Of a stretch of DNA of 64,000 nt, positions 29,172 through 40,357 are shown piece after piece. The notes below the pieces were generated by a model. It saw only the letters and a list, made by a program, of their open reading frames with translations, ran no database searches and was not told where the DNA came from. The stretch's first letter is position 1. The number at the start of each line of letters is the position of its first letter. The DNA is from an uncultured Luminiphilus sp. GTDB lineage: Bacteria > Pseudomonadota > Gammaproteobacteria > Pseudomonadales > Halieaceae. Position numbers and translations under genes: made by a program. The stretch covers positions 1 through 64,000 of the forward strand of contig CALSVI010000010.1 of NCBI GenBank assembly GCA_943840615.1. The letters are read 5' to 3'.

Positions 29172-31075
29172 CCGGCTGCTCCCTCAGTTGCCGTCGCTTT
29201 ACCCGCGACGCCGCCAATTGCCAGGGTCTGCACACGTCGACCGCCGTAGATCAGATTGATCAAGGCACGGGTTCCCATGATCGAAGAGAACATCGAGGTA
29301 ATGATGCCCACCGACAGCGTCACGGCAAAGCCCTTGATAGGCCCGGTGCCAATGGCGTACAGAATAATGGCAACAATCAGCGTGGTGATATTGGCATCAA
29401 GAATGGTCACGATCGCGCGATCGAAGCCTTGGGCTATCGCCGTCTGCGGGGGTGAGCCACTGCGGATTTCCTCCCGGATTCTGGCAAAAATCAGCACATT
29501 GGCGTCGACCGCCATACCGACCGTCAACACGATGCCCGCAATACCCGGCAAAGTCAGCGTGGCACCGAGCAGAGACATAATACCCACGAGGAGCACCAGA
29601 TTTCCCGACAGCGCAATCACGGCTGCGATACCAAACACGCGGTAGTAGAGCATCATGAACACGACGACCAACGCCAGCCCCACCTGAACCGACTTCATAC
29701 CCAGTTGAATATTCTCGGCGCCTAACGAGGGCCCGACGGTTCGCTCCTCTACAAAAGTAATCGGTGCCGCCAGGGCGCCTGCTCGCAGCATCAGCGCCAG
29801 CTCCGACGATTCGCCGGGGTTATCAAGGCCAGTGATTTGAAATTGCGCTCCCAGCGCCGACTGAATCACCGGCGCGGTCAGGAGCTTCTTTTCGTCATAG
29901 GGAATACGAACCGCAATTTCTTCGCCGGACTCGTCCTGCTCGTAGCGAGTGCGATATTTTCGCTCGATGAAGAGCACGCCCATGCGCCTTTTAATATTGG
30001 CACGCGTCGCACGGGACATCAGCATACCGCCCTCTCCGTCGAGGCTGATCGACACATTGGGCTGGCCATTTTGATCAAAACCGGCCTGAGCATTGGAGAC
30101 ACTCTCTCCGGTAATGATGACATCCCGCTCCAACCACTCGGTCATGCCACCCCGTTCCGCGCTGCGGTACTCAAACCGCTGCCGCTCAGAAATCGGCGCG
30201 TTCGCCTCAGCCACCAGTCGAAACTCGAGGTTGGCCACCTTGCCGAGAATCCGCTTGGCTTCAGCCGTATCCTGAATGCCCGGTAATTCGACAACTATAC
30301 GATTGCTACCCTGACGTTGAACCAGTGGCTCAGAGACACCCAACTCGTTCACCCGATTGCGAATAGTCGTCAGGTTTTGTGTCACCGCATAATCGACGAC
30401 TTCCTTGATCGTCTGCTCCGTTACCTCGGCGTAGAGCGACCAGGTTTCGCCCTCATCGACGCGATCGAGAAACAGCTCGGGGTAAAGATCCGCCACTTCG
30501 CGCCGCGCAGATTCGCGATCTGCCTCAGTGCGAAACTGCATCGCGATTTTCGAGCCATCGAGGCTAATTCGCCCGCGAATCCGCTCCTCACGCAGCTGCT
30601 TCTGGATACCGGTCTCGTATTGATTGAGTTTGCGCTCTGCAGCGGCGGCCACATCGACTTCTAACTTAAAGTGCACGCCACCGCTGAGGTCCAACCCCAG
30701 CTTCATAGGCGTGGCACCCCCCTCCATCAGCCAATCGGGCGTGGTGGGGGCGAGGTTCAGGGCGACGATAAAGCCATCGCCCAGTTCACGCGAGAGAATG
30801 GATTGGGCCCGCAATTGTTGCTCGCGGTCATTGAGTCGTATCAGTGCCGACTTGCCCTGGTTTTGCAGCACCTCACCAAAGAAGCCGATCCCGGCCTCAT
30901 CGAGGGCGTTCTGGGCTCGTGACAACAGGCGATCGTCAATCTGCTGAGAACTGCTGGCTCCGGCAATCTGAAGCGCGGGATCAGGCGCGTAAAGATTAGG
31001 CGCGGCGTAGTAAAAGCCACTCAGTGCCACAATCAGGATGAGCAGATTTTTCCAGAGAGGGTAGCGATTTATCAT
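29168..31075 (-). CDS. secD: Protein translocase subunit SecD
   Basis: A 635-residue inner-membrane protein. An N-terminal TM (WKNLLILIVALSGFYYAAP) is followed by a large periplasmic P1 domain (MKLGLDLSGGVHFKLEVD) and five C-terminal TMs with GIVLTVGMAVDANVLIFARIREE. It is coupled to secF. yajC, tgt and queA, its usual upstream partners, are not present; purL lies upstream instead. Confidence 0.97.
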   Translation of the reverse strand: MINRYPLWKNLLILIVALSGFYYAAPNLYAPDPALQIAGASSSQQIDDRLLSRAQNALDEAGIGFFGEVLQNQGKSALIRLNDREQQLRAQSILSRELGDGFIVALNLAPTTPDWLMEGGATPMKLGLDLSGGVHFKLEVDVAAAAERKLNQYETGIQKQLREERIRGRISLDGSKIAMQFRTEADRESARREVADLYPELFLDRVDEGETWSLYAEVTEQTIKEVVDYAVTQNLTTIRNRVNELGVSEPLVQRQGSNRIVVELPGIQDTAEAKRILGKVANLEFRLVAEANAPISERQRFEYRSAERGGMTEWLERDVIITGESVSNAQAGFDQNGQPNVSISLDGEGGMLMSRATRANIKRRMGVLFIERKYRTRYEQDESGEEIAVRIPYDEKKLLTAPVIQSALGAQFQITGLDNPGESSELALMLRAGALAAPITFVEERTVGPSLGAENIQLGMKSVQVGLALVVVFMMLYYRVFGIAAVIALSGNLVLLVGIMSLLGATLTLPGIAGIVLTVGMAVDANVLIFARIREEIRSGSPPQTAIAQGFDRAIVTILDANITTLIVAIILYAIGTGPIKGFAVTLSVGIITSMFSSIMGTRALINLIYGGRRVQTLAIGGVAGKATATEGAAG

Positions 31076-31165
31076 CAGTCGTACACTTTGGCTGCCACGG
31101 CAGCGCCCCGAGTTGCAAACAGCGCCGGAGTGTAACGACTCAGCGGCGGCAACACCACGTAACTG

Positions 31166-34100
31166 TTACCCAAGCCAGACGCGGGCGTTACGGAACAGGC
31201 GCATCCAGCCCGAATCAGTTTCCCAGCCTGGTGGACACCAGGACAACTGCGCGGCGCGAAACACACGCTCCGGGTGCGGCATCATGACGGTGACACGGCC
31301 GTCTGCATTGCATAGCCCCGTAATACCGTCAGGAGAACCATTGGGGTTAAAGGGGTACGTATCTGCCACCCCCAGATCATGGTCAATGAACCGCATGGCC
31401 ACCACGCCCGCTGACTCGAGTGCCGCTTGCTGATCCGCCGCGGTGAAACGCGCTCGACCCTCTCCGTGAGCCACGACGATCGGCAGATGCGAACCTTCCA
31501 TGCCGGCCAGCAATACGGACGGAGAAGGCTCGATTCTCACCAGCGACAGACGCGCTTCGTATTGCTCCGACCGGTTGCGTGCAAAACGTGGCCAATGATC
31601 CGTGCCGGGAATGATTTTTTGCAGTGCAGAGAGCATCTGGCAACCGTTGCAGACGCCCAAGGCAAAAGTATCGGTGCGGGCAAAAAATTGTTCGAATTGC
31701 GCCCGAACCGCATCGTTGAACAAAATACTCTTTGCCCAACCCTCACCGGCACCCAATACATCACCGTAGGAGAAGCCACCGCACGCGGCCAGACCATGAC
31801 AGTCAGAGAGGTCCTGACGACCTGCCATCACATCACTCATATGCACATCGACCGCCGTAAAGCCCGCTCGGTCAAAAGCCGCCGCCATTTCCATCTGACC
31901 GTTCACGCCCTGCTCGCGGAGAATCGCAACCCTGGGCCTCTGACCGATCGCGATAAAAGGTGCGGCGATGTCCTCATTGCAGTCAAAACTCAGCTTCGCC
32001 GATAAACCCGGATCAACGTTCTGCACCGCAGCAAATTCCTGATCTGCGCAGTCGGCATTGTCCCTGGCACGCGCGATGGCGTGACTGGTTTCGGCCCACA
32101 GCGATTGCAGCGCCGCCCTGCGGCTGTCTATCAGCTCAAATTGCGGTGTATTGATCACAATCCTCTCGTCTGGCCTCGGCGTCGCGACCGGTGTCACCGT
32201 GCCGCCAAGACCCAAGCTCTCGGCGAGCGCCATCATGAGGGGAACGTGTTCACATGCCACCTGCATGACCACACCCACTTCTTCGGAGAACAGTCTGGCG
32301 TTGGCCTGCTCTGGCGCGATATCCAGATCCACCTGTAAGCCACAACGACCCGCAAATGCCATCTCGAGCAGGGTCACCAGCAAACCGCCATCAGATCGAT
32401 CATGGTAGGCCAGCACCCATCCCTTATTTTTTGCCGTGGTAACGAATTCGAAAAGCGCGCTGAGGTCAGCAGGCGCAACATCCGGGGTGACCTGCCCCAT
32501 TTGATTCCAGACCTGCGCCAGCACTGAACCACCCAAGCGATCCTGTCCTCGCCCGAGGTCCACCAGCAACAGCGTCGTATCCTCGCGCGGTAACAAAGCG
32601 GGCGTCAGCACCGTGCGCACGTCACCACAGGGCGCGAATGCGGACACAATCAGCGAAACAGGCGCAGTCACAGCACGATCCTCACCGGCTGCCTCCCACG
32701 CCGTGCGCATCGACATGGAATCTTTGCCTACCGGAATGGTGATTCCCAAAGCAGGGCAAAACTCGCGCCCCACGGCGGCCACCGTGTCATACAAGACCGC
32801 ATCATCTCCCTCGTAACCTGCCGCACACATCCAATTGGCCGACAGCTTGATATCTTTCAGTACCTCGACCGGTGCCGCCAGCAAATTAGTGACGGCTTCA
32901 GCTACCGCCAAACGGCCCGACGCAGGTCCATCCAGCAGCGCCACCGGGGTGCGCTCACCCATCGACATGGCTTCTCCCTGGTGCGTGTCCAGCGACACCG
33001 TGGTCACGGCGCAGTCCGCCACTGGCACCTGCCATGGCCCCACCATTTGATCTCGCGCCACCATGCCGGTCACGCTGCGATCACCAATGGTGATCAAAAA
33101 ACTTTTCGAGGCGACCGCAGGGAAAGTGAGCACCCGCTCGAGGGATTCGGCGACCGAAAGCACGCTGGCATCAAAGGCATCCTGAACGGGCGGCCTGCGC
33201 GTAGTTTGGCGGTGCATTTTAGGTGGCTTGCCAAACAGCACTGACATCGGGAGGTCGACAGGATCGTTGTCGAATTGCCGGTCGGCTACGGTCAAATGAT
33301 GCGCCTCGGTGGCTTCTCCGACTACCGCATAGGGGCAACGTTCCCGCTCACAGATTGACTCAAACTGGGGCAGCTGCTCGGGCTCCACCGCCATCACGTA
33401 TCGCTCCTGAGATTCGTTACACCAAATCTCCAGCGGCGTCATACCGGGCTCGTCATTCGGAACATCGCGCAGCTCAAAACGTCCACCTCGGCCACCGTCT
33501 TTGACCAGTTCGGGTAGCGCATTGCTCAAACCGCCCGCGCCCACATCATGAATAAAGGCGATGGGATTCTCCGGACCCAGGCTCCAGCAACGGTCGATCA
33601 CTTCCTGACAGCGACGCTGTATCTCCGGGTTCTGCCGCTGCACAGAGGCAAAATCAAGATCCTCTGCACTCTCGCCACTTGCCATAGAGGAAGCGGCGCC
33701 CCCGCCGAGGCCGATCAGCATGGCGGGGCCGCCCAAAACAACCAACTTGGCGCCGGCAGAATAATCGCCCTTTTCAACATGCTCTTCGCGAATGTTGCCA
33801 AACCCGCCGGCAATCATGATGGGCTTGTGATACCCCCGGACCCCGGTGGCGGTCTGCGTCTCAAAGGTACGAAAGTAGCCGGCAAGGTTCGGTCTGCCAA
33901 ACTCGTTGTTAAAGGCGGCAGCACCGATCGGACCCTCTGTCATGATCTGCAAGGGAGACACGATCCTGTTCGGTCGACCATATTGCAGTTCCCAGGGTCT
34001 GGGCTGGCCGGGGAGCTCAAGATGCGAGACAGAAAACCCGACCAATCCGACTTTTGGACGCGATCCACGACCGACCGCCCCCTCGTCACGAATCTCACCG

Positions 34101-35039
34101 CCCGATCCCGTGCCAGCCCCCGCAAAAGGTGAAATAGCGGTGGGATGATTATGGGTCTCGACCTTCATCAACAGGTGAATCGGCTCATCGTGGAAACGCC
34201 AGATCCTGATCCGACACATCTGGGTAAAAACGCCCGGCCCTGTGTCCCGCAACCACTGCGGCATTATCAGAGTACGCGGAGAGCACATCGTCACCACCCA
34301 CCTCATTGGTATGGCGGATCATGGCGAACAGCGAATCATCCTGCTGGGTACCGTCTATTTCCCAGCTCGCGTTAAAAATCTTGTGGCGACAATGCTCGGA
34401 GTTGGCCTGGGCAAACATCATCAGCTCGATATCCCGAGGGTTGCGGCCCAGACCCGCGAATGCCTCCGCGAGGTAGTCGATCTCGTCATCGGTCAGGGCC
34501 AGTCCCAGCGCTGTGTTGGCCAGAAACAGGGCCTCGACTCCCGCGCCCAGCAGATCGATCTCCCGGTACGATTGAGGCGCTGATCGCTCAAATAGGGGTG
34601 CCAGATCGTCCAGCGAATCGACCACTGTCTCGACCATGCGGTCATGAATGAGCGCGTCAAGCGCCCGATGGTCCGCGCGCGCGCGCAGGCCGTCGATACC
34701 CACAATCGTGACTCGCTCAATCCGCTCAATGGCTGCAAAGCCGCAGTTGTGGGCGATATCAGTGGCTTTGCTGGACCATGGCGATATCGTTCCGAAACGA
34801 GGCGCTACGACGCGCTGCCCCGAACGGGTGAGCACGTCGGCATCGGCCGCAGTCGCCGTGCCGGGGTGCAGTAACGCCGCCAGACGCTCCGCATTGACAG
34901 TGTGTTCCGGCGTAACGTCGACCACATAGGCATGCACCACCTCGCGAAGTACACACCCCCCGCCCAATGCAGCCATCTCGGTTGCTAACAATTCAAAACG
35001 GGCGTCGGACAGCGCGGAAGATCCGGGCAGGACAAGCAT
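31166..35039 (-). CDS. purL: Phosphoribosylformylglycinamidine synthase, with an apparent frameshift
   Basis: A single-chain PurL of about 1290 residues that converts FGAR to FGAM using ATP and glutamine. The N-terminal part runs to [20 protein letters not shown]. The frame then shifts near 34200-34212 and continues as [25 protein letters not shown], with the ATPase domains ([25 protein letters not shown]). The C-terminal glutaminase has [12 protein letters not shown] and a His in [10 protein letters not shown]. The whole span is a multiple of three plus one, consistent with one inserted base in an otherwise intact gene. The start at 35039 is divergent from mltF, a common gammaproteobacterial neighbour. 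Confidence 0.93.
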
Positions 35040-35182
35040 CTGGGGTTCCTGAGCGAGACAGCCCGCGGAGTATACCGCGGTGCTTCGCCGGCATGAATGC
35101 CTCAGGGGCTATCGCACGTAAATTTGCACGTCCACTCCGAAGTTTTCTGTCCTCGGCGCGAAGGAACACCTACAATCCTGCG

Positions 35183-36611
35183 ATGGCCCGACCCCTTTTC
35201 GCCGCATGTTTTATCGTCTCGCTGAGCCTGCTGCCGGGCTGCTTCGATACGTCCCCCCTCGACCCGATGAGCCAAGGCGAAGAATTGGTGGTCGTCACGC
35301 GCAATACCCCCACCGCCTACTACTTTGAAGGCGATCGGCCCTCGGGTTTTGATTACGCGTTGATCAAAGCGTTCGCCCGGGAACAAGGCATGCCGCTGCG
35401 GATCAAAGTCGCGTTCAGTCTGCAAGAGGTGTTCGAGACGCTTGAGAAAGGGGAAGCACATGTCGCGGCCGCGGGTCTCAGCCAAAGCACGGTGCGCGAT
35501 GCCCGCTTTCTGGCGTCCGCGCCCTACCTACAGCAACAGCCACTGGTGGTTTACAAATCGGGTTTGCTAAGACCGCGCTACGCTCGACGGTCTTGTGGGT
35601 CGCGACCTGGTGATCGTGGCGGGTAGTGTTCATCTGGACACTCTTATCGCGCTTAAACAGGGCATTCCCGAGCTTTCCTGGCGGGAGATTCACGCTGCGG
35701 ATTCAATGGAGTTGATGCAGTTGGTCACAGACGAAAAAGCGGAACTGGCAATTGTCGATTCGATTGAGTTCAGCATCCAACAGCAGCTCTTTCCCCGAAT
35801 CGTCGCTGCGCTTGAAATCGGCGAGGCCGCGCCGGTCGTCTGGTATTTACCGCAATCTGCCAGCGCTCAGGCATCGCTAGAGAGGGTAAACGCCTTTCTC
35901 GTGAGCGCCCAAGCGTCCGGACAGATTGCCCAGTTAGAACGGGAACATTTCGGCCGCTGGAAGCACGCATCGAGGGTCGGCTCCATCACCTTCCAACGCA
36001 AAATTCAGGAAGACCTTCCCGAATGGCAGCCGTTAATGGAGACGATCGCCGGGGAGTACCAAATGGACTGGCGGCTGCTGGCGGCAATGGCCTATCAGGA
36101 ATCTCACTGGGACCCCAATGCCCGATCCCATACGGGGGTTCGGGGCATGATGATGCTGACAAGAGTGACCGCCAGTGAACTGGGGCTTGAGGACCGAACT
36201 GACGCGAGACAGAGCCTGCGCGGTGGCGCGCGATTCTTCAAAGATCTGCTCAGACGACTGCCCTCGGATATTGGAGAGCCCGATCGCACGTCTATGGCGC
36301 TGGCGGCTTACAACATGGGCATGGGTCATTTGGAGGACGCCCGCATCATGACCCAGCAGGCGGGGGGCGACCCTCACCTTTGGCCCGACGTGCGCGCGCA
36401 GCTGCCCACACTGCAGAACCCGGATTATTTCCCCATGACAAAATTCGGGTTTGCCGAGGGTGAACAGGCAGTGACCTATGTCGATAATATCCGTCACTAC
36501 GAGGGCTTGCTGTCACTTCAGGGGCTTACGGAGAGCCGACTCTCGCCACCCATTGAGGTAGACGTGTTGCTCCCTGACGACCTGCGGCGTGCGCATCTAC
36601 CGGTGCTGTAG
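35183..36611 (+). CDS. mltF: Membrane-bound lytic murein transglycosylase F, with an apparent frameshift
   Basis: A lipoprotein of about 475 residues that cleaves peptidoglycan, forming 1,6-anhydro ends. Signal with lipobox LLPGC, an SBP3-like regulatory domain (VVVTRNTPTAYYFEGDRPSGFDY), then the SLT domain: MDWRLLAAMAYQESHWDPNA with catalytic Glu, GVRGMMMLTRVTASELG, ALAAYNMGMGHLEDA. The first frame ends after YKSGLLRPR; the next frame resumes at TLDGLVGRDLVIVAGS near 35575-35590. The span is a multiple of three plus one, fitting one extra base. Its last 15 bp overlap the convergent tadA. Confidence 0.92.
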
Positions 36612-37094
36612 CGATTCAGTCTGCTTCACCCGACGCACCTCTTCTGACTGAAAAAACTGACGCAGCAAATCAGCGCTTTGTGCCTCGCAGAGTCCCTCGG
36701 TCCAACTCACATGATGGTTAAAGGCCGGGTTATCCAGCAGCGCTCCGGTGCTAACCACTGCTCCTGCCCGGGGCTCTCTAGCGGCGAAGATCAGGGTCTC
36801 AACTCTCGCGTGCACCAAGGCGCCACAGCACATGGTGCAGGGCTCAAGCGTGACATAGAGCGTGGTGCCGGGAAGCCGATAGTTACCCTCTCGCACCCCA
36901 GCCTCGCGGAGCATGCGGATTTCCGCATGGGCGGTAGCATCTTGAAGTTCGATCTGCGCATTACCACCGTAGGCCAGAATGGCATTGCCCCTTGTCAGCA
37001 CTGCACCGACCGGCACTTCGCCGCGATCTGCGGCCCGCTGCGCTTCCTCCAGCGCCAGCGCCATGCAACGCTGATCCCATTCGGTAAAGCTCAC
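36597..37094 (-). CDS. tadA: tRNA adenosine(34) deaminase
   Basis: A zinc deaminase of about 165 residues that converts A34 of tRNA-Arg(ACG) to inosine. DATAHAEIRMLREA carries the zinc His and catalytic Glu; LEPCTMCCGALVHARV carries the two zinc cysteines. The GTG at 37094 shares GTGA with the stop of the upstream glycosylase gene, so coupled translation is likely; a longer form from 37124 is possible. Confidence 0.95.
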   Translation of the reverse strand: MSFTEWDQRCMALALEEAQRAADRGEVPVGAVLTRGNAILAYGGNAQIELQDATAHAEIRMLREAGVREGNYRLPGTTLYVTLEPCTMCCGALVHARVETLIFAAREPRAGAVVSTGALLDNPAFNHHVSWTEGLCEAQSADLLRQFFQSEEVRRVKQTESLQHR

Positions 37095-37747
37095 AGTGGA
37101 GCCTCGCTGTAAAAACGCCAGCACAGCAACGCCAGTGCACTGCGATAGGGAGAGAACCTGTCCCCCTCAGCAATGACCATTTTTTCATCGGGTCGATCCG
37201 TCCAGCCCATGATGCGGCCAAACCCCACTCGCACGGCAAGATCGCCGCTAGGCCAGATATCGGGGCGGCCCAGCGCAAACATCATGTACATATGAGCCGA
37301 CCAACGCCCAAATCCACGCACCGAGGTAATCGCCGCTTCGACCGCGTCGTCGCTCAAGGTCGGCAATGCGCTCAGGGGCAGCTCACCTGACAACACCGCT
37401 TCTGCAAGCGATTGCAGATAACCGATCTTCTGTTTTGACAGACCTGCGCTCCTGAGCGCTTCGGGGGTAGTGTCTAGCAGCGCACTAGGATTCAGATCGC
37501 CGCCGACCGCGTCGTTCACACGACCGGCGATCGTCGCGGCGGCTTTGGTGGAAAGCTGTTGCCCTATGACAATCCGCGCCAGCGAATCGAAGGAGTGGTC
37601 TCGCTGTCTTGGGGGTGGGTAACCTACTTGAGCCAGCGCCTGCTCCACCGCGAGATGCTCTTGCGCCAGCGCGTCAAGTGCCCGCCGGATATGCACGTCA
37701 GTCAGTTCGAAGCCCATGCTCACGAGAAGCAGATCGGTGTCAGCCAT
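37091..37747 (-). CDS. DNA-3-methyladenine glycosylase II (AlkA-type)
   Basis: An HhH-GPD base-excision glycosylase of about 218 residues, without the E. coli AlkA N-terminal domain. IVIGQQLSTKAAATIAGRV, the helix-hairpin-helix SVRGFGRWSAHMYMMFALGR and the catalytic Asp in PSGDLAVRVGFGRIMG are visible. It removes alkylated purines. The start at 37747 overlaps the nnrU stop, and the stop overlaps tadA, giving a compact three-gene unit. Confidence 0.9.
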   Translation of the reverse strand: MADTDLLLVSMGFELTDVHIRRALDALAQEHLAVEQALAQVGYPPPRQRDHSFDSLARIVIGQQLSTKAAATIAGRVNDAVGGDLNPSALLDTTPEALRSAGLSKQKIGYLQSLAEAVLSGELPLSALPTLSDDAVEAAITSVRGFGRWSAHMYMMFALGRPDIWPSGDLAVRVGFGRIMGWTDRPDEKMVIAEGDRFSPYRSALALLCWRFYSEAPL

Positions 37748-38288
37748 GGACGGGATAACCCAACGCGCCATGAACGTAAGCCACCACACCATAAAGAGTG
37801 AGCGTTATCGCAATAGCGGCCATCTCCCTGAGCAGGGCCGGCTGGGGTTTGGACAGCGGCAGCTTGCCGTCGTTTTTATTGATCAGAATAACCTCTGCGA
37901 CTGCCCAGGCGAGTAGGCCGCCAAACAGCACGAGAGACGGGGAATCGCCGTTGACGAGCAGGTGCGCCACCGCCCAGAGTTTGATAGCGGTCAGCTGCGG
38001 ATGGCGGATGACACCCGCGACCCGAGCTCGCACCCAGGAACCGGCAATGCAGTAAAAGCCGAGGTAGATGAGCAGGTTATTTACCCCCACCCAGACTGTT
38101 TGGCGGCCCCACCAGACGCTGGGGTTAGCCTGCTGATAACCCCCTGTCATGAGCACTAACGAACCCAGCAACAGCAATGCGATCAGCGGCCTCCCGGCAT
38201 GACCGAGACGGTCGCGCGCGTCGGGGGCAATCCGCTTCAATAAATGGGCACCACTCCACAGCAGTACGCCGCTGGTCAACATCATCAT
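37740..38288 (-). CDS. NnrU family membrane protein
   Basis: About 182 residues with five or six transmembrane segments. Motifs LLWSGAHLLKR, YCIAGSWVRARVAGVIRHPQLTAIKLWAVAHLLVNGDSPSLVLFGGLLAWAV match the NnrU family, with conserved His and RHP. NnrU was first linked to nitric-oxide and nitrite respiration, and relatives act in carotenoid isomerisation (Z-ISO-like). Three consecutive Met codons (38282-38288) offer starts. Confidence 0.85.
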   Translation of the reverse strand: MMMLTSGVLLWSGAHLLKRIAPDARDRLGHAGRPLIALLLLGSLVLMTGGYQQANPSVWWGRQTVWVGVNNLLIYLGFYCIAGSWVRARVAGVIRHPQLTAIKLWAVAHLLVNGDSPSLVLFGGLLAWAVAEVILINKNDGKLPLSKPQPALLREMAAIAITLTLYGVVAYVHGALGYPVHG

Positions 38289-38349
38289 GGCTTCACTCCC
38301 TCTGTATACATGACAATCGGAGGTATCGGGTGATGGTGGCGAGGGGCGC

Positions 38350-39123
38350 TTACTGCTTTGCTGCCCGCTGGCGCAATGCAGCCAACCGATCACTCATCTG
38401 GCTGTAGTCCACCGTCTTGGCAAAAGCGTTGCCTCGCTCACCTTCCATGACCAAGGCATCTCCGAGCGTTTCTTTGACGCCATCGTTCATAAGTGACTTC
38501 AGCGCGACCACCGCCTTGGGGTCACCGTCGGCAATCTGCGCGGCGCTGGCCAATGCCTCATCCAGAAGACGCTCCGAAGCGCATACCCGATTGACAAGGC
38601 CCCAGGCTTCGGCGCGCTGCGCGTCAATGAAATTTCCCGTCAAGCTCATCTCCCGGGCGCGGTTAACGCCAATGATGCGCGACAGTTTTTGCGACAGACC
38701 CCAGCCAGGCAGAATACCGACGCGCGCGTGGGTATCGGCAAACCGAGCCTGTTCGCTGGCAAATAAATAATCGCAGGCCAGCGCGAGCTCAAAGCCGCCC
38801 GTCACGGCGGCTCCGTTGACCGCGCCGATAATGGGCTGCGGACATTGCTCCAACGCGACGACGATCGGGGACTCAGGGCCCAATCCGAGGCCACTTGAGA
38901 GCAATTCCGGTTCATCGGTGAGGGCCTTCAGATCGACACCGGCGCAAAACGCCCTGCCCGCGCCGGTCAGCACAATGGCGCGAACGGAATCGGCTACGGC
39001 CAGCTCCGCAAAAGTGGTGATGATCGCCTCCGATAAGGCGCGATTAAGAGCGTTATGCGCCTCGGGACGATTTAGCGTCACGAGCGCGACGCCGTCTTGC
39101 TGATGAACTTCAATGACAGACAC
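38350..39123 (-). CDS. Enoyl-CoA hydratase/isomerase family protein
   Basis: A 257-residue crotonase-fold protein. RPEAHNALNRAL, the oxyanion-hole blocks GRAFCAGVDLKAL and GAVNGAAVTGGFELALACD, and ADTHARVGILPGWGLSQKLSRIIG are present. Both hydratase glutamates cannot be confirmed (THARVGILPG replaces the usual PEVxLGxxPG), so an isomerase or other CoA activity is possible. It is 61 bp upstream of nnrU on the same strand. Confidence 0.88.
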   Translation of the reverse strand: MSVIEVHQQDGVALVTLNRPEAHNALNRALSEAIITTFAELAVADSVRAIVLTGAGRAFCAGVDLKALTDEPELLSSGLGLGPESPIVVALEQCPQPIIGAVNGAAVTGGFELALACDYLFASEQARFADTHARVGILPGWGLSQKLSRIIGVNRAREMSLTGNFIDAQRAEAWGLVNRVCASERLLDEALASAAQIADGDPKAVVALKSLMNDGVKETLGDALVMEGERGNAFAKTVDYSQMSDRLAALRQRAAKQ

Positions 39124-39226
39124 GGTGCTTCCTCAATAGGTCATATGAAGAACAACGTATCAGACCGTTACCACAGAGAACAGTGCCGGCGTGCTGCCCG
39201 GCACCTTACTTTGCGACGTGCTGCGC

Positions 39227-40294
39227 CTACCAGGCAGGCTGCATGCACACCTGATCAGGTATGGTATTCGGCTGGGTAGGCAGCAGGAACAGTCGGGCAA
39301 ACGTCAGGCCGGAGCGCACCAGATAGCCCAGCTTTTTCAGCGCCGCTATGGGGCCACGCTGGCCCGCAAGGGCATCGCGCGCCACCTGAAACTGTCTCAG
39401 TCGCTCCAGGCCTGCGCGAAAACGCGGATCATCGGTATTCAGTGTCAGCGGAAATACCTGCCGCGAAATCTCGGTGGTGATGTCAAATACGGCGTAATCG
39501 AACTCGGTGACATCCATGCCAAACGCTTCGTAGAGCTTGGGCCGAGAGTGGTCTCTCACATACATGGTGGAATACACCGCCAGCAAAAAGAAGCGAATCC
39601 AGAGCTTGTTCAAGCCACTGAGCAGCTTGGGATCAGAGCGCATGATGAGCGCGAAGCCTTCACCGTGGGCAAATTCGTCGTTACACCACTCGAGAAACCA
39701 CTTAAAGATGGGATGGAATCGCTTTTCCGGATGACGCTCAAGATGTCGATAAATGGTGATGTAGCGGGCGTATCCAATTTTTTCCGACAGGTACGTCGCG
39801 TAATAAATGTACTTAGGCTTGAAGAAGGTGTATTCCTTCTCACGCTTCAGGACACCCAGGTCAACGGCCACACCGAGTTTATTCAGGGCCTTGTTGATGA
39901 AGCCCGCGTGCCGGGACTCATCGCGCGCCATGTAGCGCATCAATTTCGCTACGTCGGGGTTACTAACGTTTTTTTCGATTTCTTGATACAGCACACACCC
40001 TGAGTACTCGGCGGTGATTGACGACACCAGCAGATCCAGAAATTCCTCCTTCAGATCGGGGTCTGATTCCAGAATGCTGGGGTCATACTCATAATTTTGC
40101 TTGAAGTGACCGCGGTTCTTGTCGAGCTCGAAGTCCCGCATCAGCAGATCCCACTCGGCACGAACCGGCTCAATATCGATCTTCTCCATGGCCGCGTAAT
40201 CGGTCCGATAGAATCGCGGAGCCAATGGCTGCGGCTCCAGCGCCTGCTGCGTAGTCAGATTTACCGATGCCTCTGCGGCAACTGCGTCACTCAT
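39227..40294 (-). CDS. acsF: Aerobic Mg-protoporphyrin IX monomethyl ester (oxidative) cyclase AcsF
   Basis: A 355-residue diiron enzyme that uses oxygen to form the isocyclic E ring of (bacterio)chlorophyll. [15 protein letters not shown] and [19 protein letters not shown] at the N-terminus, then the carboxylate/His diiron ligands in [30 protein letters not shown] and [19 protein letters not shown], identify the family. Its normal partners (bch, puf, puh genes) are not in this window, so this is an isolated copy. The ATG at 40294 follows AGGGGGAGAG. It is divergent from the BLUF gene with a 184-bp shared control region. Confidence 0.95.
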   Translation of the reverse strand: MSDAVAAEASVNLTTQQALEPQPLAPRFYRTDYAAMEKIDIEPVRAEWDLLMRDFELDKNRGHFKQNYEYDPSILESDPDLKEEFLDLLVSSITAEYSGCVLYQEIEKNVSNPDVAKLMRYMARDESRHAGFINKALNKLGVAVDLGVLKREKEYTFFKPKYIYYATYLSEKIGYARYITIYRHLERHPEKRFHPIFKWFLEWCNDEFAHGEGFALIMRSDPKLLSGLNKLWIRFFLLAVYSTMYVRDHSRPKLYEAFGMDVTEFDYAVFDITTEISRQVFPLTLNTDDPRFRAGLERLRQFQVARDALAGQRGPIAALKKLGYLVRSGLTFARLFLLPTQPNTIPDQVCMQPAW

Positions 40295-40357
40295 GCTCTC
40301 CCCCTCATGGTCAGCTTTGGACAGCGACCGGACTGGGCCGAATCACCACCGCTTTAG

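Noticed and set aside
34195-34215. Programmed ribosomal frameshift in purL and the other broken genes
   Set aside because: The breaks lack a common slippery heptamer or downstream structure, occur in ten unrelated genes, and PurL, AceA and AroG are not known to use recoding.
35063-35080. CCGCGG-AGTATA-CCGCGG in the purL-mltF gap
   Set aside because: Repeated SacII-like hexamers are common by chance at this GC content and give no known regulator match.
39183-39204. GTGCCGG / CCGGCAC hairpin as the acsF terminator
   Set aside because: The stem is real, but there is no T-tract on the acsF 3' side, so I did not list it as a terminator.
39191-40003. 270-residue open frame on the + strand opposite acsF
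   Set aside because: It mirrors a fully conserved acsF on the other strand and shows no recognisable domain; it is a by-product of GC-rich codon use.
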